Positions 27,099-37,856 of a DNA stretch of 42,895 bases are shown piece by piece. Position 1 is the stretch's first letter. Every line of letters starts with the position of its first letter. Under the pieces are notes generated by a model. The model was given only the letters and a program-made list of their open reading frames with translations, ran no database searches and was not told where the DNA came from. The stretch spans positions 1-42,895 of the forward strand of contig VXMN01000024.1 in the NCBI GenBank assembly GCA_009841055.1, in the 5' to 3' direction. The stretch comes from Acidobacteriota bacterium. GTDB lineage: Bacteria > Acidobacteriota > Terriglobia > Versatilivoradales > Versatilivoraceae. Made by a program: the position numbers and the translations under genes.

Positions 27099-27196
27099 AG
27101 GCAGCCAGGCAGCCACGGGTAAGACGGGAAGCGGGCGGCCTCCCGCGGCATTGGCCTCGGGCGCCCAACCCATCCTGCCGGTGAACGAAACTTCAT

Positions 27197-27667
27197 TTAC
27201 CACCGATAATGGGCAAAGGCCTTGTTGGCCTCTGCCATGCGATGCACGTCTTCGCGCCTCTTGACGGCCGCGCCGCGATTGCCGGCGGCGTCCATGAATT
27301 CGGCAGCCAGTCTCTCCTGCATCGACTTCTCTTTGCGCATGCGGGTGAAGGTAATCAACCAGCGAATACTCAAGGAAACCCTGCGGTACTGATTGACCTC
27401 GATAGGAACCTGATAGTTGGCGCCGCCTACCCTCCTGGACTTCACTTCCAGAACAGGCTTGACGTTGTCCACGGCCTTCTTGAAAACCTTGAGCGGATCT
27501 TCCCCGGTCTTTTCCTTGATGATGTCCAGGGCGCCGTAAAACACATGTTCAGCCGTGCTCTTCTTCCCCTTCCACATGATGCAATTGATGAACTTGGAGA
27601 CGAGGGGACTGTTGTAAACCGGGTCGGGTATGACCTGGCGCTTCGGCACATGTCCTTTGCGTGGCAT
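27197..27667 (-). CDS. rpsG: 30S ribosomal protein uS7
   Basis: uS7 nucleates the 30S head and in E. coli represses the str operon. ATG at 27667 ([20 protein letters not shown]) gives 156 aa, exactly family length; an upstream start would add 11 residues in the rpsL-rpsG gap. Core: [40 protein letters not shown] and [10 protein letters not shown] at the end. It lies between rpsL and fusA. Confidence 0.98.
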   Translation of the reverse strand: MPRKGHVPKRQVIPDPVYNSPLVSKFINCIMWKGKKSTAEHVFYGALDIIKEKTGEDPLKVFKKAVDNVKPVLEVKSRRVGGANYQVPIEVNQYRRVSLSIRWLITFTRMRKEKSMQERLAAEFMDAAGNRGAAVKRREDVHRMAEANKAFAHYRW

Positions 27668-27740
27668 GACTGCTGCTCCTGAGACGGGCATTGCGAACAA
27701 CGCCGCAGGTTAAGCCGTTGGATTCGAAACCGGGGGTGAT

Positions 27741-28112
27741 TTACTTGGGCCGCTTGGCCCCGTACTTGGACCGGCTTTGCTTGCGATTCTCAACACCAGT
27801 CGAGTCCAGGGTCCCGCGCACGACATGGTAACGTACTCCAGGCAGGTCCTTCACGCGGCCTCCGCGAATCAGCACAATCGAATGCTCCTGGAGGTTGTGG
27901 CCAATGCCAGGAATATAGGTCGTGACCTCGATGCCGTTGGTCAACCGCACTCGCGCCACCTTGCGCAAGGCCGAGTTCGGCTTCTTCGGAGTCGAGGTAT
28001 AGACCCGCACACAGACACCCCGCTTTTGGGGACAGCCCTGGAGTGCTGGACTGCTGGTCTTGTCTCTGGCCTTGGTTCGACCCAACCTCACCAGCTGATT
28101 AAACGTCGGCAA
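27741..28112 (-). CDS. rpsL: 30S ribosomal protein uS12
   Basis: uS12 sits in the decoding centre and controls accuracy. The product has 123 aa. The start is TTG at 28112, giving the family [23 protein letters not shown] about 8 nt upstream can serve as ribosome site, with a second AGGAG abutting the TTG. Streptomycin-relevant residues are wild type: K43 in [11 protein letters not shown] and K88 in [13 protein letters not shown], with D89 the usual methylthiolation site. It is the first gene of the 19-kb super-cluster; the only strong promoter of the cluster lies just upstream. Confidence 0.98.
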   Translation of the reverse strand: MPTFNQLVRLGRTKARDKTSSPALQGCPQKRGVCVRVYTSTPKKPNSALRKVARVRLTNGIEVTTYIPGIGHNLQEHSIVLIRGGRVKDLPGVRYHVVRGTLDSTGVENRKQSRSKYGAKRPK

Positions 28113-28186
28113 CTCCTAATCTCCCAGAATTCACGCATTATCAATAATATAGCCCGGCGACACAGCCCCGGAAGCAAAACCACAAG

Positions 28187-28216
28187 ACTATAGCAAAGCC
28201 GTCCTCTCAGTGTCAA
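28187..28216 (-). promoter_or_regulatory. Sigma70-type promoter for the rpsL super-cluster
   Basis: On the minus strand TTGACA (28211-28216), an 18-nt spacer, then TATAGT (28187-28192), ending about 75 nt upstream of the rpsL TTG. Five of six -10 bases and all -35 bases match consensus. The -35 lies in a repeat-like stretch (AGTGGTTGGTTGTCAGTTG) that also holds the frr stop codon. Confidence 0.7.
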
Positions 28217-28230
28217 CTGACAACCAACCA

Positions 28231-28788
28231 CTAAATAGTAAGGATCTCCTCTTCTTTTCTCTTGGCCAGTTCCTCCAGACGCACCACGTATCGATCGGTC
28301 AGTTTCTGAATCTCCTCCAAACCCCTGCGTTCGTCGTCTTCCGAGAGTTCCTTGTCCTTCAACATCTTCTTCAGGACATCGTTCTCGTCTCTCCGGATGT
28401 GTCGCAGGGCTGTTCGATGCTCCTCCAGCACCTTGCCGACATGTCGGGCCAACTGCCTGCGGCGCTCTTCGTTCAACGGGGGAATGGGAATCCGGATGAT
28501 CTTGCCGTCATTGGCGGGGTTCAGGCCCAGGTCGGAGGCCAGGATGGCTCTCTCAATGGCCGGCAGGAGAGAGATATCCCAAGGCTGCACGGTGAGCAGG
28601 GTCGGATCCGGCGCAGCCAGGGTTCCCACCTGGCTGATGGGAGTGGCCGTCCCGTAGTAGTCCACGCTGATCGGATCCAGCAGCGAGACCGAGGCGCGTC
28701 CGGTACGCACCGTTGCCAGATAGCGGCGGAGATCCTCAACCACTTTCTCCATGCGGATTCCCGTGTTCCTGATCACATCCTTGATCAT
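28231..28788 (-). CDS. frr: Ribosome recycling factor
   Basis: RRF splits post-termination ribosomes with EF-G. ATG at 28788 gives 185 aa, family length (MIKDVIRNTGIRMEKVVEDL). Diagnostic: TVRTGRASVSLLDPISVDYY, LLTVQPWDISLLPAIERAIL, IRIPIPPLNEERRRQLARHV and the C-terminal LEELAKRKEEEILTI. It follows pyrH by 4 bp in reading direction, so they are probably coupled. The stop TAG lies in a TAGTGGTTGG repeat fragment. Confidence 0.98.
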   Translation of the reverse strand: MIKDVIRNTGIRMEKVVEDLRRYLATVRTGRASVSLLDPISVDYYGTATPISQVGTLAAPDPTLLTVQPWDISLLPAIERAILASDLGLNPANDGKIIRIPIPPLNEERRRQLARHVGKVLEEHRTALRHIRRDENDVLKKMLKDKELSEDDERRGLEEIQKLTDRYVVRLEELAKRKEEEILTI

Positions 28789-28792
28789 GGGC

Positions 28793-29509
28793 TTATACCT
28801 TGACGACGGTTCCAATCTTTTCCCCGAGTACGGCCCGCTTGATGTTGCCGCTGGTCCCCAGGTTGAAGACGACGATCGGCATGCCGTTTTCCATGCACAA
28901 GGAAATCGCGGTGGCGTCCATGACCTTCAACCCCTTGCCGATCACATCGATATAGCTGATTTGATTGAACATCCTGGCATCTTTCACCTTCATCGGGTCG
29001 GCATCGAAAATTCCGTCGACCTTGGTGGCTTTCAGAATCACCTCGGCTTTGACCTCCATGGCCCTCAGCGCCGCCGCCGTGTCGGTAGAGAAATAGGGAT
29101 TGCCGATGCCCGCCGCAAATATCACCACCCGCCGTTTTTCCAGATGCCTGATGGCGCGCCGGCGGATAAAGGGCTCGGCCACTTCGCGCATCTCGATGGC
29201 CGACAGCACCCGGGTGAACACACCCACCTTTTCCAAGGCGTCCTGCAGAGCGATGGCGTTGATCACGGTGGCCAGCATCCCCATGAGGTCGCCCGATACC
29301 CGCTCCATCCCCTGCGCAGTCGCCGACAGCCCCCGAAATATGTTGCCCCCACCGATTACGATGGCGACTTCGACTCCCAGGCGGTGCACCTCGCGCACTT
29401 CCCGTGCGACGGTTCCGGCAACCTGGGGGTCCACCCCGAACGTCTGTTTCCCCATCAGGGCCTCACCACTCAGCTTCAACAGAACTCTCTTGTACACGGG
29501 CGCCGCCAC
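28793..29509 (-). CDS. pyrH: Uridylate kinase
   Basis: UMP kinase phosphorylates UMP to UDP, the branch point of pyrimidine nucleotide synthesis; the bacterial enzyme is a hexamer of the amino-acid-kinase fold. GTG at 29509 ([20 protein letters not shown]) has GGAGAG 4 nt upstream and gives 238 aa; GTG at 29497 is an alternative, and longer frames run into tsf. Motifs: KLSGEALMG for phosphate binding, [29 protein letters not shown] and [10 protein letters not shown]. It begins 16 bp after the tsf stop and is followed closely by frr, the common tsf-pyrH-frr order. Confidence 0.96.
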   Translation of the reverse strand: MAAPVYKRVLLKLSGEALMGKQTFGVDPQVAGTVAREVREVHRLGVEVAIVIGGGNIFRGLSATAQGMERVSGDLMGMLATVINAIALQDALEKVGVFTRVLSAIEMREVAEPFIRRRAIRHLEKRRVVIFAAGIGNPYFSTDTAAALRAMEVKAEVILKATKVDGIFDADPMKVKDARMFNQISYIDVIGKGLKVMDATAISLCMENGMPIVVFNLGTSGNIKRAVLGEKIGTVVKV

Positions 29510-29525
29510 AGGCTCTCCGACCAAC

Positions 29526-30173
29526 TCAGTCCAATTGAGCCGCCACCTCTCCTGCAAAGTCGGCAGATCTCTTCTGCAGCCCTTCTCCCAGCTTGAATCG
29601 CACAAAACGCCGCACGTTGATATTCTCCTTGGTGGAGGCTATCCGCTCGGCCACCAGTTGTCCCACCGTCATCGAGGGTTCCTTGACAAAAGGCTGCTCC
29701 AGCAGGCACACCTCGCCAAAGAACTTGCCGAGCTGACCTTCAACCACCCGCTCCACAATCTTCTCCGGCTTGCCGCCGGCCAGGGCCTTGGATCGATAGA
29801 TCTCCTTTTCCTGATCGATCTCGTCCTGCGGAACATCCTCCCGGCGCACATACCTTGGCGCCAGCGCGGCGATGTGCATGGCGATGTCCTTGACCAAGTT
29901 CCGAAAATCCGGGGTCTTGGCCACAAAATCGGTCTCGCAATTCAGCTCCACCAGTACTCCCAGGCTGTCACCGGGGTGGATGTAGGCAAAAATCAGTCCT
30001 TCCGCCGTAGCTCGGTCGGCCCGCTTGGCAGCCGCCGCCAGACCCTTCTTCCTGAGAATCACGGTCGCCTTCTCGAAGTCTCCCTCGGCCTCCTGCAAGG
30101 CCAATTTGCAATCCAGCACTCCGGCCTGGGTTCTCTCTCTTAGGCTCTTGACTTGTTGGGCAGTAATGGCCAT
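29526..30173 (-). CDS. tsf: Translation elongation factor Ts
   Basis: EF-Ts is the nucleotide-exchange factor of EF-Tu. ATG at 30173 ([20 protein letters not shown]) is preferred over GTG 30179; 215 aa. The UBA-like N-domain includes [20 protein letters not shown], followed by [12 protein letters not shown] (TDFVAKT 81-87), the signature contacting EF-Tu. The protein has one dimerisation domain, shorter than E. coli EF-Ts (283) but like Thermus and cyanobacterial short forms. It lies 234 bp after rpsB; that gap has no gene and no clear promoter. Confidence 0.97.
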   Translation of the reverse strand: MAITAQQVKSLRERTQAGVLDCKLALQEAEGDFEKATVILRKKGLAAAAKRADRATAEGLIFAYIHPGDSLGVLVELNCETDFVAKTPDFRNLVKDIAMHIAALAPRYVRREDVPQDEIDQEKEIYRSKALAGGKPEKIVERVVEGQLGKFFGEVCLLEQPFVKEPSMTVGQLVAERIASTKENINVRRFVRFKLGEGLQKRSADFAGEVAAQLD

Positions 30174-30407
30174 TTCCACATCCTCTCAAACAAGATAATC
30201 GCTCATGAATCGCTCTGCGGGCGCCTGAAAGAACGGGGCCCCTTTGACGTCGTCCGCTGGCTGGTGGTTTCTGTCCTGGTGTGCTTCGGGTTGGACTGGG
30301 GAACGTTTTCCGGGGGAAGAATGAGTTGAGGTAGAACAGAGGGGAATCACACCCCGGCTGCAACTTCCGACCGGGTTCGGCCTGCGGCAATCCGTTCGCC
30401 CCGATCT

Positions 30408-31220
30408 TCAGGCAACGTCCTGGGCCTCGCCGCCACTCTCGACCGGGGGAAGATTCTTCTCCGAGACCGCTTCGCCCTGCGGCGCGGCTTGGCTGCCATC
30501 CTTGGACGCCTCCTCCCGGGCCTCGGCCTTCTCCGTCAAGACGCCCGTACCGTCGACCACTGCGTCAGCCACCTTGGAGGTGAAGAGCTTGATGGCTCTG
30601 AGAGCGTCGTCATTCCCCGGTATCACGTGATCGATGCGGTCCGGGTCGCAATTGGTGTCGACGACCGCCACCACCGGGATTTGCAACCGGTTGGCCTCGC
30701 GGACGGCAATCTCCTCCTTCTTGGAGTCGATCACGAAGAGAATGCGGGGAAGGGACTTCATGTCCTTGATCCCCGAGAGGTTCTTCTCCAGCCCCCGGCG
30801 CTCGCGTTCCAGCCGCGCCACTTCCTTCTTCGACAGGAGCTCGTATCGGCCGTCGGTCGACATTTCATCCAACTCCTTCAACCGTGCAACCGATTTCTTG
30901 ATGGTGACGAAGTTGGTCAGCAGCCCCCCCAACCAACGCTGGTTGACATAGAACATGCCACACCGTCGGGCTTCCTCGGCGACGGCATCCTGCGCCTGCC
31001 GCTTGGTCCCGACGAAGAGAAGGGCACCGCCCTGGGCCGTCACCTCGGTGATGAACCGGGTGGCCTCCTTGAACATGCGCAGGGTCTTCTGCAGGTCAAT
31101 GATGTAGATTCCATTGCGCTCCCCAAAAATATAGGGCTTCATCTTGGGGTTCCAGCGTCTGGTCTGGTGGCCGAAGTGGACCCCGGCCTCCAGCAGTTCT
31201 TTCATCGAGACAGATGCCAA
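30408..31220 (-). CDS. rpsB: 30S ribosomal protein uS2
   Basis: uS2 binds at the back of the small subunit and recruits bS1. The start is TTG at 31220 with AGGAGG 5 nt upstream ([20 protein letters not shown]); ATG at 31205 would give MKELLEAG. The product has 270 aa. Core: [55 protein letters not shown] and [20 protein letters not shown]. The last ~35 residues form an acidic, low-complexity tail ([16 protein letters not shown]...), longer than in E. coli. It lies upstream of tsf, the conserved pairing. Confidence 0.97.
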   Translation of the reverse strand: MASVSMKELLEAGVHFGHQTRRWNPKMKPYIFGERNGIYIIDLQKTLRMFKEATRFITEVTAQGGALLFVGTKRQAQDAVAEEARRCGMFYVNQRWLGGLLTNFVTIKKSVARLKELDEMSTDGRYELLSKKEVARLERERRGLEKNLSGIKDMKSLPRILFVIDSKKEEIAVREANRLQIPVVAVVDTNCDPDRIDHVIPGNDDALRAIKLFTSKVADAVVDGTGVLTEKAEAREEASKDGSQAAPQGEAVSEKNLPPVESGGEAQDVA

Positions 31221-31244
31221 ACAAACCTCCTCAGCATTCCAGAG

Positions 31245-31640
31245 TTATCGCTTGGAGAATTGGAAACGCTTGCGGGCTCCAGGCTGCCCGTATTTCTTCC
31301 GCTCCTTGATCCGGGAATCCCGGGTCAGGAAGCCGCTTTTCTTGAGTGTCTTCCTCAGTTCGCCGTCGTATTCGAGCAGGGCGCGCGAGATTCCGTGCCG
31401 GACGGCTCCAGCCTGTCCGGAAGGCCCGCCCCCGTTCACATTGACGATCGTGTCGAACTTACCCGAGGTCTCGGTGACCTCGAAGGGCTGTTTCACCAAC
31501 ATCCTCAGAGTCTGGTTCTTGAAATACGATTCCAGGGAACGACGATTGATGAGATACTCACCTTGACCCGGCCTCAAGTAGACCCGCGCTGTCGAGGACT
31601 TGCGCCGTCCCGTTCCGTAGTACTGAACTAACGCCTCCAT
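31245..31640 (-). CDS. rpsI: 30S ribosomal protein uS9
   Basis: uS9 reaches the P-site tRNA with its C-terminal tail. The product has 131 aa: [40 protein letters not shown] and the end [20 protein letters not shown], with the required terminal SKR. ATG at 31640, 28 bp after rplM in reading direction, the classic rplM-rpsI pair. Confidence 0.98.
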   Translation of the reverse strand: MEALVQYYGTGRRKSSTARVYLRPGQGEYLINRRSLESYFKNQTLRMLVKQPFEVTETSGKFDTIVNVNGGGPSGQAGAVRHGISRALLEYDGELRKTLKKSGFLTRDSRIKERKKYGQPGARKRFQFSKR

Positions 31641-31668
31641 GCATTGGCTCCTTTAACCGTCCGCAGAC

Positions 31669-32103
31669 CTATTGAGGCACTTGCGAAGGTTCCGGTTGCT
31701 GGGATTGATGAGGATGAAACTCCCCCCGGTACACCTTCAGCTTCTTGGCCATGGCCCGGCCAAGCCGGGACTTGGGCAGCATGCCCTTGACCGCCCCTTC
31801 CACCATCCGGTCCGGCCGCTTCGCCCGAAGCTCCTTGGCCTTCACCGCCTTGATCCCCCCCGGATAGCCCGAGTGGCGGTAGTAGACCTTCTGTTCCCAC
31901 TTGTTACCGGTCAGCCTGACCTTCTCGGCATTGACCACAATCACGTGATCGCCGGTATCCAGGTGGGGAGCCCAGGTTGGTTTTCCCTTGCCGGTCAGCA
32001 GGGTAGCCACATGGGTTGCCAAACGCCCCAAGACCACGTTTCGAGCGTCAACCAGATACCATCTCCTCTGGAGTTCAGCGGGTTTGGGTTGATAGGTCGC
32101 CAT
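31669..32103 (-). CDS. rplM: 50S ribosomal protein uL13
   Basis: uL13 is an early 50S assembly protein. ATG at 32103 ([20 protein letters not shown]) gives 144 aa, family length. Core: [49 protein letters not shown] and [20 protein letters not shown], ending [15 protein letters not shown]. First gene of the rplM-rpsI-rpsB-tsf-pyrH-frr run and divergent from lepA, with a shared 208-bp upstream region. Confidence 0.98.
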   Translation of the reverse strand: MATYQPKPAELQRRWYLVDARNVVLGRLATHVATLLTGKGKPTWAPHLDTGDHVIVVNAEKVRLTGNKWEQKVYYRHSGYPGGIKAVKAKELRAKRPDRMVEGAVKGMLPKSRLGRAMAKKLKVYRGEFHPHQSQQPEPSQVPQ

Positions 32104-32145
32104 CGGACATTCCAAGTTCAAGACGCACCGACGCACAAATCCCCG

Positions 32146-32174
32146 AAGCTATTAGATACACATGCGCTTGTCAA
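32146..32174 (-). promoter_or_regulatory. Possible promoter for rplM-frr run
   Basis: On the minus strand a perfect -35 TTGACA (32169-32174) is followed after 17 nt by TAGCTT (32146-32151), a weak -10 with three matches; a TCTAAT lies nearer (32151-32156) but only 12 nt away. The -35 is part of TTGACAAGC, repeated in inverse orientation at 32222-32230 upstream of lepA. Confidence 0.3.
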
Positions 32175-32221
32175 GAAAAACCTGCTCATCCGGCGTCATA
32201 GGCGCGAAACCCGCAAACCAT

Positions 32222-32251
32222 TTGACAAGCACGCTCGCGCTAGGCTACTTA
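32222..32251 (+). promoter_or_regulatory. Possible promoter for lepA
   Basis: TTGACA at 32222-32227 is followed 17-18 nt later by CTACTTA, a poor -10. It mirrors the TTGACAAGC on the opposite strand at 32166-32174, which makes divergent promoters plausible. Confidence 0.3.
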
Positions 32252-32311
32252 AGCCCACTGAATTCGCTTCCAGGAGCAGGGGGCGCCGCGAGGGAGGCCG
32301 TCAAGCCGAGC

Positions 32312-34108
<1,797 letters not shown>

Positions 34109-34221
34109 GGCCTCCGCTTGCGATCCGACCGCGGCCGGAAGACTTGCGGGGAAGGAGGATTGGGATTAGACTTGCACTCCGGTCCGACCGGCGTCTGCAG
34201 GTGACCGCCCTGGAGGTTCGC

Positions 34222-35055
34222 ATGAACAGATGGATTCAACCGACACTCGCCGCCGCATTGCTGCTGATCGCCGGTGCCGGAACCCTGGCGGCCGAGGACG
34301 CCGGCTCGGCCTTTGCCGACAAGACGCTGGAAGCCGCCGTCAAGAAGGCTGTGTTCGCTTCCGAGGCGCTCTCCCGGGAGGATCTGGAACGCCTCTCTAC
34401 CCTGAAAGTCCGCGGCGCCGAAATTCGGGATCTGAAGGGGTTGGAGCAATGTCTGAACCTGGCGGCCCTGGACCTGGCCGACAATCAGATCAGCGATCTC
34501 AGTCCCTTGAAGGACTTGAAAGGCATTCAGACCATAGACCTTTCCGGCAACCGGATTGAAGACATCCAACCGCTGGCGGGACTGGTCAAGCTCCAATACC
34601 TGCAACTGGAAGGCAACCGGGTTTCCGATCTGACCCCGATCAAGGGCTTGACCGCCCTCAATTCCCTCTACCTCTCCCACAATCGAATCGGTGACATCGG
34701 CGCCGTGGCCGGCTTGCACAAGCTGTGGTCCCTCTACCTCGCGGGCAATCAGGTCGCGGACCTCAAGCCGCTCGGCCAGTTGCGCTTCCTCTCCTCGCTG
34801 GACCTGACCGACAACCGGGTCACCGACCTGTCCCCACTGGAGCCATTGACCGAGCTGCGCTACCTGATCCTCAACAACAACCGGATCAGCGACCTCGGCA
34901 AACTGGTGGCCATGAGCAAGAAGGATTTTGAGGGCGAGAAACGATTTGCGCCCTACCTGCGGCTCTATCTGGCCGGCAACCCCCTGAGCAATGACGCCGC
35001 CCGCGGCCAGACCAAAGAGCTGGAAGACTTCGGCGTTCGTGTCAATCTGAAGTAA
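34222..35055 (+). CDS. Exported leucine-rich-repeat protein (SDS22/internalin type)
   Basis: The product has 277 aa; ATG at 34222 has GGAGG 5 nt upstream and opens a signal peptide (MNRWIQPTLAAALLLIAGAG, cleavage after LAA near residue 24). A short helical cap (AAVKKAVFASEALSREDLER) is followed by about seven 22-residue repeats from residue ~82 to 222 with pattern L-x-L-x-x-N-x-I-x-D-L-x-P-L, for example LDLADNQISDLSPLKDL and LQLEGNRVSDLTPIKGL. Such solenoids bind proteins outside the cytoplasm; the ligand is unknown. No anchor, LPXTG or second membrane segment is visible, so periplasmic or secreted. It follows lepA by 113 bp and precedes tatA. Confidence 0.85.
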   Translation: MNRWIQPTLAAALLLIAGAGTLAAEDAGSAFADKTLEAAVKKAVFASEALSREDLERLSTLKVRGAEIRDLKGLEQCLNLAALDLADNQISDLSPLKDLKGIQTIDLSGNRIEDIQPLAGLVKLQYLQLEGNRVSDLTPIKGLTALNSLYLSHNRIGDIGAVAGLHKLWSLYLAGNQVADLKPLGQLRFLSSLDLTDNRVTDLSPLEPLTELRYLILNNNRISDLGKLVAMSKKDFEGEKRFAPYLRLYLAGNPLSNDAARGQTKELEDFGVRVNLK

Positions 35056-35146
35056 GCGGGAAGCAAGAAGGAGATATCCTTCCGAAGCAAGCCCATACGG
35101 GACGAAAAAGAGTGATCATTAACCCTTCTCTGACAGGAGGCGAATC

Positions 35147-35341
35147 ATGTTAGGCCCCATCGGAATCACCGAGATGGTCATCATCGTGGTCATTGCGCTA
35201 CTGGTATTTGGCCCCAAGAAGCTTCCGTCTCTGGGAAAATCCCTGGCAGAGGGTATTGTTTCCTTCAAGAAGGGCATCAGCGGGAGTGACAACCAGTCCG
35301 GCGCGGTGGAGAAATCCAGGGAAGGAAGCGACAAGTCCTGA
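35147..35341 (+). CDS. tatA: Sec-independent translocase protein TatA/TatE family
   Basis: TatA forms the pore-like assembly of the twin-arginine pathway. The product has 64 aa: one N-terminal membrane helix (GITEMVIIVVIALLVFG), the hinge FGPKKLPSLGKSLAEGI with the invariant FGP, and a short charged amphipathic tail. ATG at 35147 with GGAGG 7 nt upstream. The family usually has a longer tail, but 55-90 residues is normal. No tatC is in the window, so the partner is elsewhere. TatA versus TatE cannot be separated from sequence alone. Confidence 0.93.
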   Translation: MLGPIGITEMVIIVVIALLVFGPKKLPSLGKSLAEGIVSFKKGISGSDNQSGAVEKSREGSDKS

Positions 35342-35515
35342 CTTGAACCCCCAGGAGGCTCCCTGATTCCCTCTCCTTGAGCCCCGTCCATCTCCTCGGC
35401 CGTCCCCGCAAGCCTCCCCCCTCAATGGACCAGGTGCTGCACAACCGCCTCGGTGAATTCGTTCGATAGTTCACCGACTGGCGGCAAGGAGCCCCGCGGG
35501 AGGACCTGCCCCGTC

Positions 35516-36154
35516 TCACGGCTGCCGTTGGGCGTGCCCCCTCGTCAACTCGTCCTGAATTACGGGCTTCGACTCATGGTCCGAAGGCCGGGCCGCGCCA
35601 ACCTGGATTGGAATAATCGGGGAGGGCACAATCGGAGGGACGTCCCAATAATCGAAGTGCCCCGGCGGAATATCGGAACTGCCTGCCGCAGCCGATTTGA
35701 GCCACCTTAGCGCCTTCTCATCGTCCCGCGGCACGCCCTTGCCCTCCTTGTACAGGATACCCAGAGCAAGCCGAGCGGTGCTGTTTCCCTGCTCGGCGCT
35801 CTTGCGAAACCACTTCGCGGCTTCGGCGTAATTCTGCGCCACGCCCAGACCGTCCCGATACATGAGGCCCAGACGGGATTGAGCAAGGGCATTGCCCTGC
35901 AGGGAGGCACGCAGGAACCAATTCAGGGCTGCTTCGGAATCCTGCGGTACTCCCATACCGTGTTTGTACCTCAGCCCCAGTGCGACCTGAGCTTCAGCAT
36001 TCCCCTGCTCAGCCTTGTCGAGCAGAGATTGGAGCGATGCTTCCGCTCTCCCCAAGTGATCTCGGATGGGTGGCGGACCGCTGCATCGGCCCAATGTCAA
36101 CACCAAAAGGACGACGGCGGGGAGTGTCCATTTTCCGGATCGGAATTTTGTCAT
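35516..36154 (-). CDS. Exported Sel1-repeat protein with proline-rich tail
   Basis: The product has 212 aa from ATG 36154, chosen because a membrane/signal segment follows (KWTLPAVVLLVLTLGRCSG). A cysteine at 24 could be lipid-modified, but the -1 arginine makes a poor lipobox. Three Sel1 repeats span ~50-157 (AQVALGLRYKHGMGVPQDSE, AQSRLGLMYRDGLGVAQNYA, ARLALGILYKEGKGVPRDDE). The C-terminal ~50 residues are proline-rich and unlike Sel1 (IPPGHFDYWDVPPIVPSPII...). It lies directly after another Sel1 gene (gap ~60 bp), so the two probably form one transcript. Function unknown. Confidence 0.8.
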   Translation of the reverse strand: MTKFRSGKWTLPAVVLLVLTLGRCSGPPPIRDHLGRAEASLQSLLDKAEQGNAEAQVALGLRYKHGMGVPQDSEAALNWFLRASLQGNALAQSRLGLMYRDGLGVAQNYAEAAKWFRKSAEQGNSTARLALGILYKEGKGVPRDDEKALRWLKSAAAGSSDIPPGHFDYWDVPPIVPSPIIPIQVGAARPSDHESKPVIQDELTRGHAQRQP

Positions 36155-36213
36155 GGCCTGGCTCCTGGCTAGGTAACCCGTAGAATCAGCCATGCCGAAT
36201 TTCACAGTGGGCT

Positions 36214-36951
36214 TCAAGGTTGAGGTTTCTTCTCTTGGTCCTTCTCCTTCCCCTCCCCCTTCAACTCCTCCCAGCTCTTGGGCCTCCATTCGAGTGCCCG
36301 TCGTTGGGCCTCCACCAGCTCGGACGGATTCATCATCCCGGCCAACAGATCCCGGTCCCGTCCGAACGACTCCCAACCGGTGGCTGCCAGGCTCAACCAC
36401 TTGTAGGCTTCCACCCTGTCACGAGGCACCCCTCTGCCGAGATTGTAGAGGAGGCCGAGGGCGTGCTGGGCGCTGGTTTCACCCTGTTCGGCCGCATATC
36501 GATACCATTTGACGGCTTCCTTCCGGTCACGGCGCACTCCCCTGCCCTCCGTGTACATCATGGCCAGGGCCAGTTGACCGGCAGGACTCCCCTGCTCGGC
36601 GGCACGCCGCACCCATTTGCCGGCTTCCTTCAGATCCCTCAGCACGCCGCGACCCAGGTCGTAAAGGGCGCCGAGCTTCATCTGGGCCGACACGTCTCCC
36701 TGCTCGGCCGCGCGGCGAATCCATTTGGCAGCCTCTATCTCGTCCCGCGGCACGCCGTCACCCAGATCGTACCTGTCAGCCAGCTCCATTTGAGCGCCGG
36801 CGTCTCCCTGCGCAGCCCGATACCGCAGAGACTCAATGGCATCATCCTCTTCAGTCGTTTCCTCCGGCACCCCCAGCTCGGCCATACCCAGGAGCAACAG
36901 TCCAAGGGTCAGCAGCATCCCTACCCTGATCAACGTCGGTTTTCTCCTCAT
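36214..36951 (-). CDS. Exported Sel1-repeat protein
   Basis: The product has 245 aa. Of several close starts, ATG at 36951 is best: GGGAGA lies ~7 nt upstream and the signal peptide begins at once (MRRKPTLIRVGMLLTLGLLL, LGMA). Four Sel1 repeats cover ~48-190 (AQMELADRYDLGDGVPRDEI, AQMKLGALYDLGRGVLRDLK, GQLALAMMYTEGRGVRRDRK, AQHALGLLYNLGRGVPRDRV). The tail is hydrophilic and lysine-rich (GEGKEKDQEKKPQP). It lies downstream of the isoaspartyl methyltransferase gene and upstream of the second Sel1 gene on the same strand. A role as periplasmic scaffold is inference. Confidence 0.83.
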   Translation of the reverse strand: MRRKPTLIRVGMLLTLGLLLLGMAELGVPEETTEEDDAIESLRYRAAQGDAGAQMELADRYDLGDGVPRDEIEAAKWIRRAAEQGDVSAQMKLGALYDLGRGVLRDLKEAGKWVRRAAEQGSPAGQLALAMMYTEGRGVRRDRKEAVKWYRYAAEQGETSAQHALGLLYNLGRGVPRDRVEAYKWLSLAATGWESFGRDRDLLAGMMNPSELVEAQRRALEWRPKSWEELKGEGKEKDQEKKPQP

Positions 36952-37069
36952 GGACATCTCTCCCATCCAGCTCGCATTCCTCCCAATCAAGCCTCGAGAA
37001 CCGAAATTTCTCCGATGCCGGAAAGTCCCTCGCTGGAGCGGTTACCTCGGCACCGGCCAACGCACCCGG

Positions 37070-37753
37070 CTACCCCGACTTCCCCGATCTGACGAAAGGA
37101 ACGAAGCGAACCGGAATGACTTCCCGCTCCATTCCCCTGCCGTCCCGACTCTTTTGAACCACTACCAGCACCTGGGAGTCGAAGCCTCTGGCCAGTGGAA
37201 GCACAATCCGTCCTTCGGGTCTCAACTGATCCAACAGGGCCTGCGGCACATGATCGATGGCTGCCGAAGCCAGGATCGCGTCGTAGGGCTGGTGCTCAGG
37301 CCAGCCCCGATAGCCGTCCCCGACTCCGACTTCCACGTTGTGAATATTCAACTCCTTCAGTTGCCTTCCGGCGCGGGACGCCAATGGAGCCAAGTGCTCC
37401 AGGGCGAACACCTGCCTGGCCAGCCTCCCCAGGACGGCAGCCTGGTACCCCGATCCGGCTCCGACCTCCAGAACTACCGCCTCCCGGTCCACCTGAGCCA
37501 GATCGGTCATCAGCGCCACGATGTAGGGCTGAGAGATCGTCTGCTGGTTGCCAATGGGCAGGGGGCGGTCTTCATAGGCCTGTTCACGGTGAGCACGCGG
37601 CACGAAACAGTGGCGGGGAACCTCCCGCATGACCTCGAGAACCTCGGGACTGGTAACTCCCCGCACCAGGATCTGTTCCTCCACCATGCGCTCCCGAAGG
37701 AGGCGGTAGGATGACTCGGTCAGAGCTTTTCGGCCACGGTTTAGGAAAGCCAC
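37070..37753 (-). CDS. pcm: Protein-L-isoaspartate O-methyltransferase
   Basis: PCMT methylates L-isoaspartyl residues of aged proteins with S-adenosylmethionine, starting repair to aspartate. GTG at 37753 gives 227 aa and keeps SSYRLLRERMVEEQILVRGV, typical of the family's N-terminus; ATG at 37687 (205 aa) is an alternative with better SD spacing. Diagnostic blocks: VPRHCFVPRAHREQAYEDRP, LPIGNQQTISQPYIVALMTD and the SAM loop VLEVGAGSGYQAAVLGRLAR, later GDGYRGWPEHQPYDAILASA and LPLARGFDSQVLVVV. It is divergent from a DUF1232 gene about 100 bp away. Confidence 0.93.
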   Translation of the reverse strand: MAFLNRGRKALTESSYRLLRERMVEEQILVRGVTSPEVLEVMREVPRHCFVPRAHREQAYEDRPLPIGNQQTISQPYIVALMTDLAQVDREAVVLEVGAGSGYQAAVLGRLARQVFALEHLAPLASRAGRQLKELNIHNVEVGVGDGYRGWPEHQPYDAILASAAIDHVPQALLDQLRPEGRIVLPLARGFDSQVLVVVQKSRDGRGMEREVIPVRFVPFVRSGKSG

Positions 37754-37856
37754 GATGCCCGGTGGTAAAATCCTGCTGCAGACATGAGGACTCAGGAGGG
37801 TCGCCAGCGATTGTAGCACAGGACACTGGCGGGCCCGCCCGGGGAATGGAGTGGCG

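Noticed and set aside
30174-30407. A small gene or leader between rpsB and tsf
   Set aside because: No frame with a start signal and conserved character; a GGGGCCCC palindrome alone is not enough.
35067-35082. GAAGGA-GATA-TCCTTC hairpin after the leucine-rich-repeat gene
   Set aside because: Six pairs and no U-run; too weak to call a terminator.
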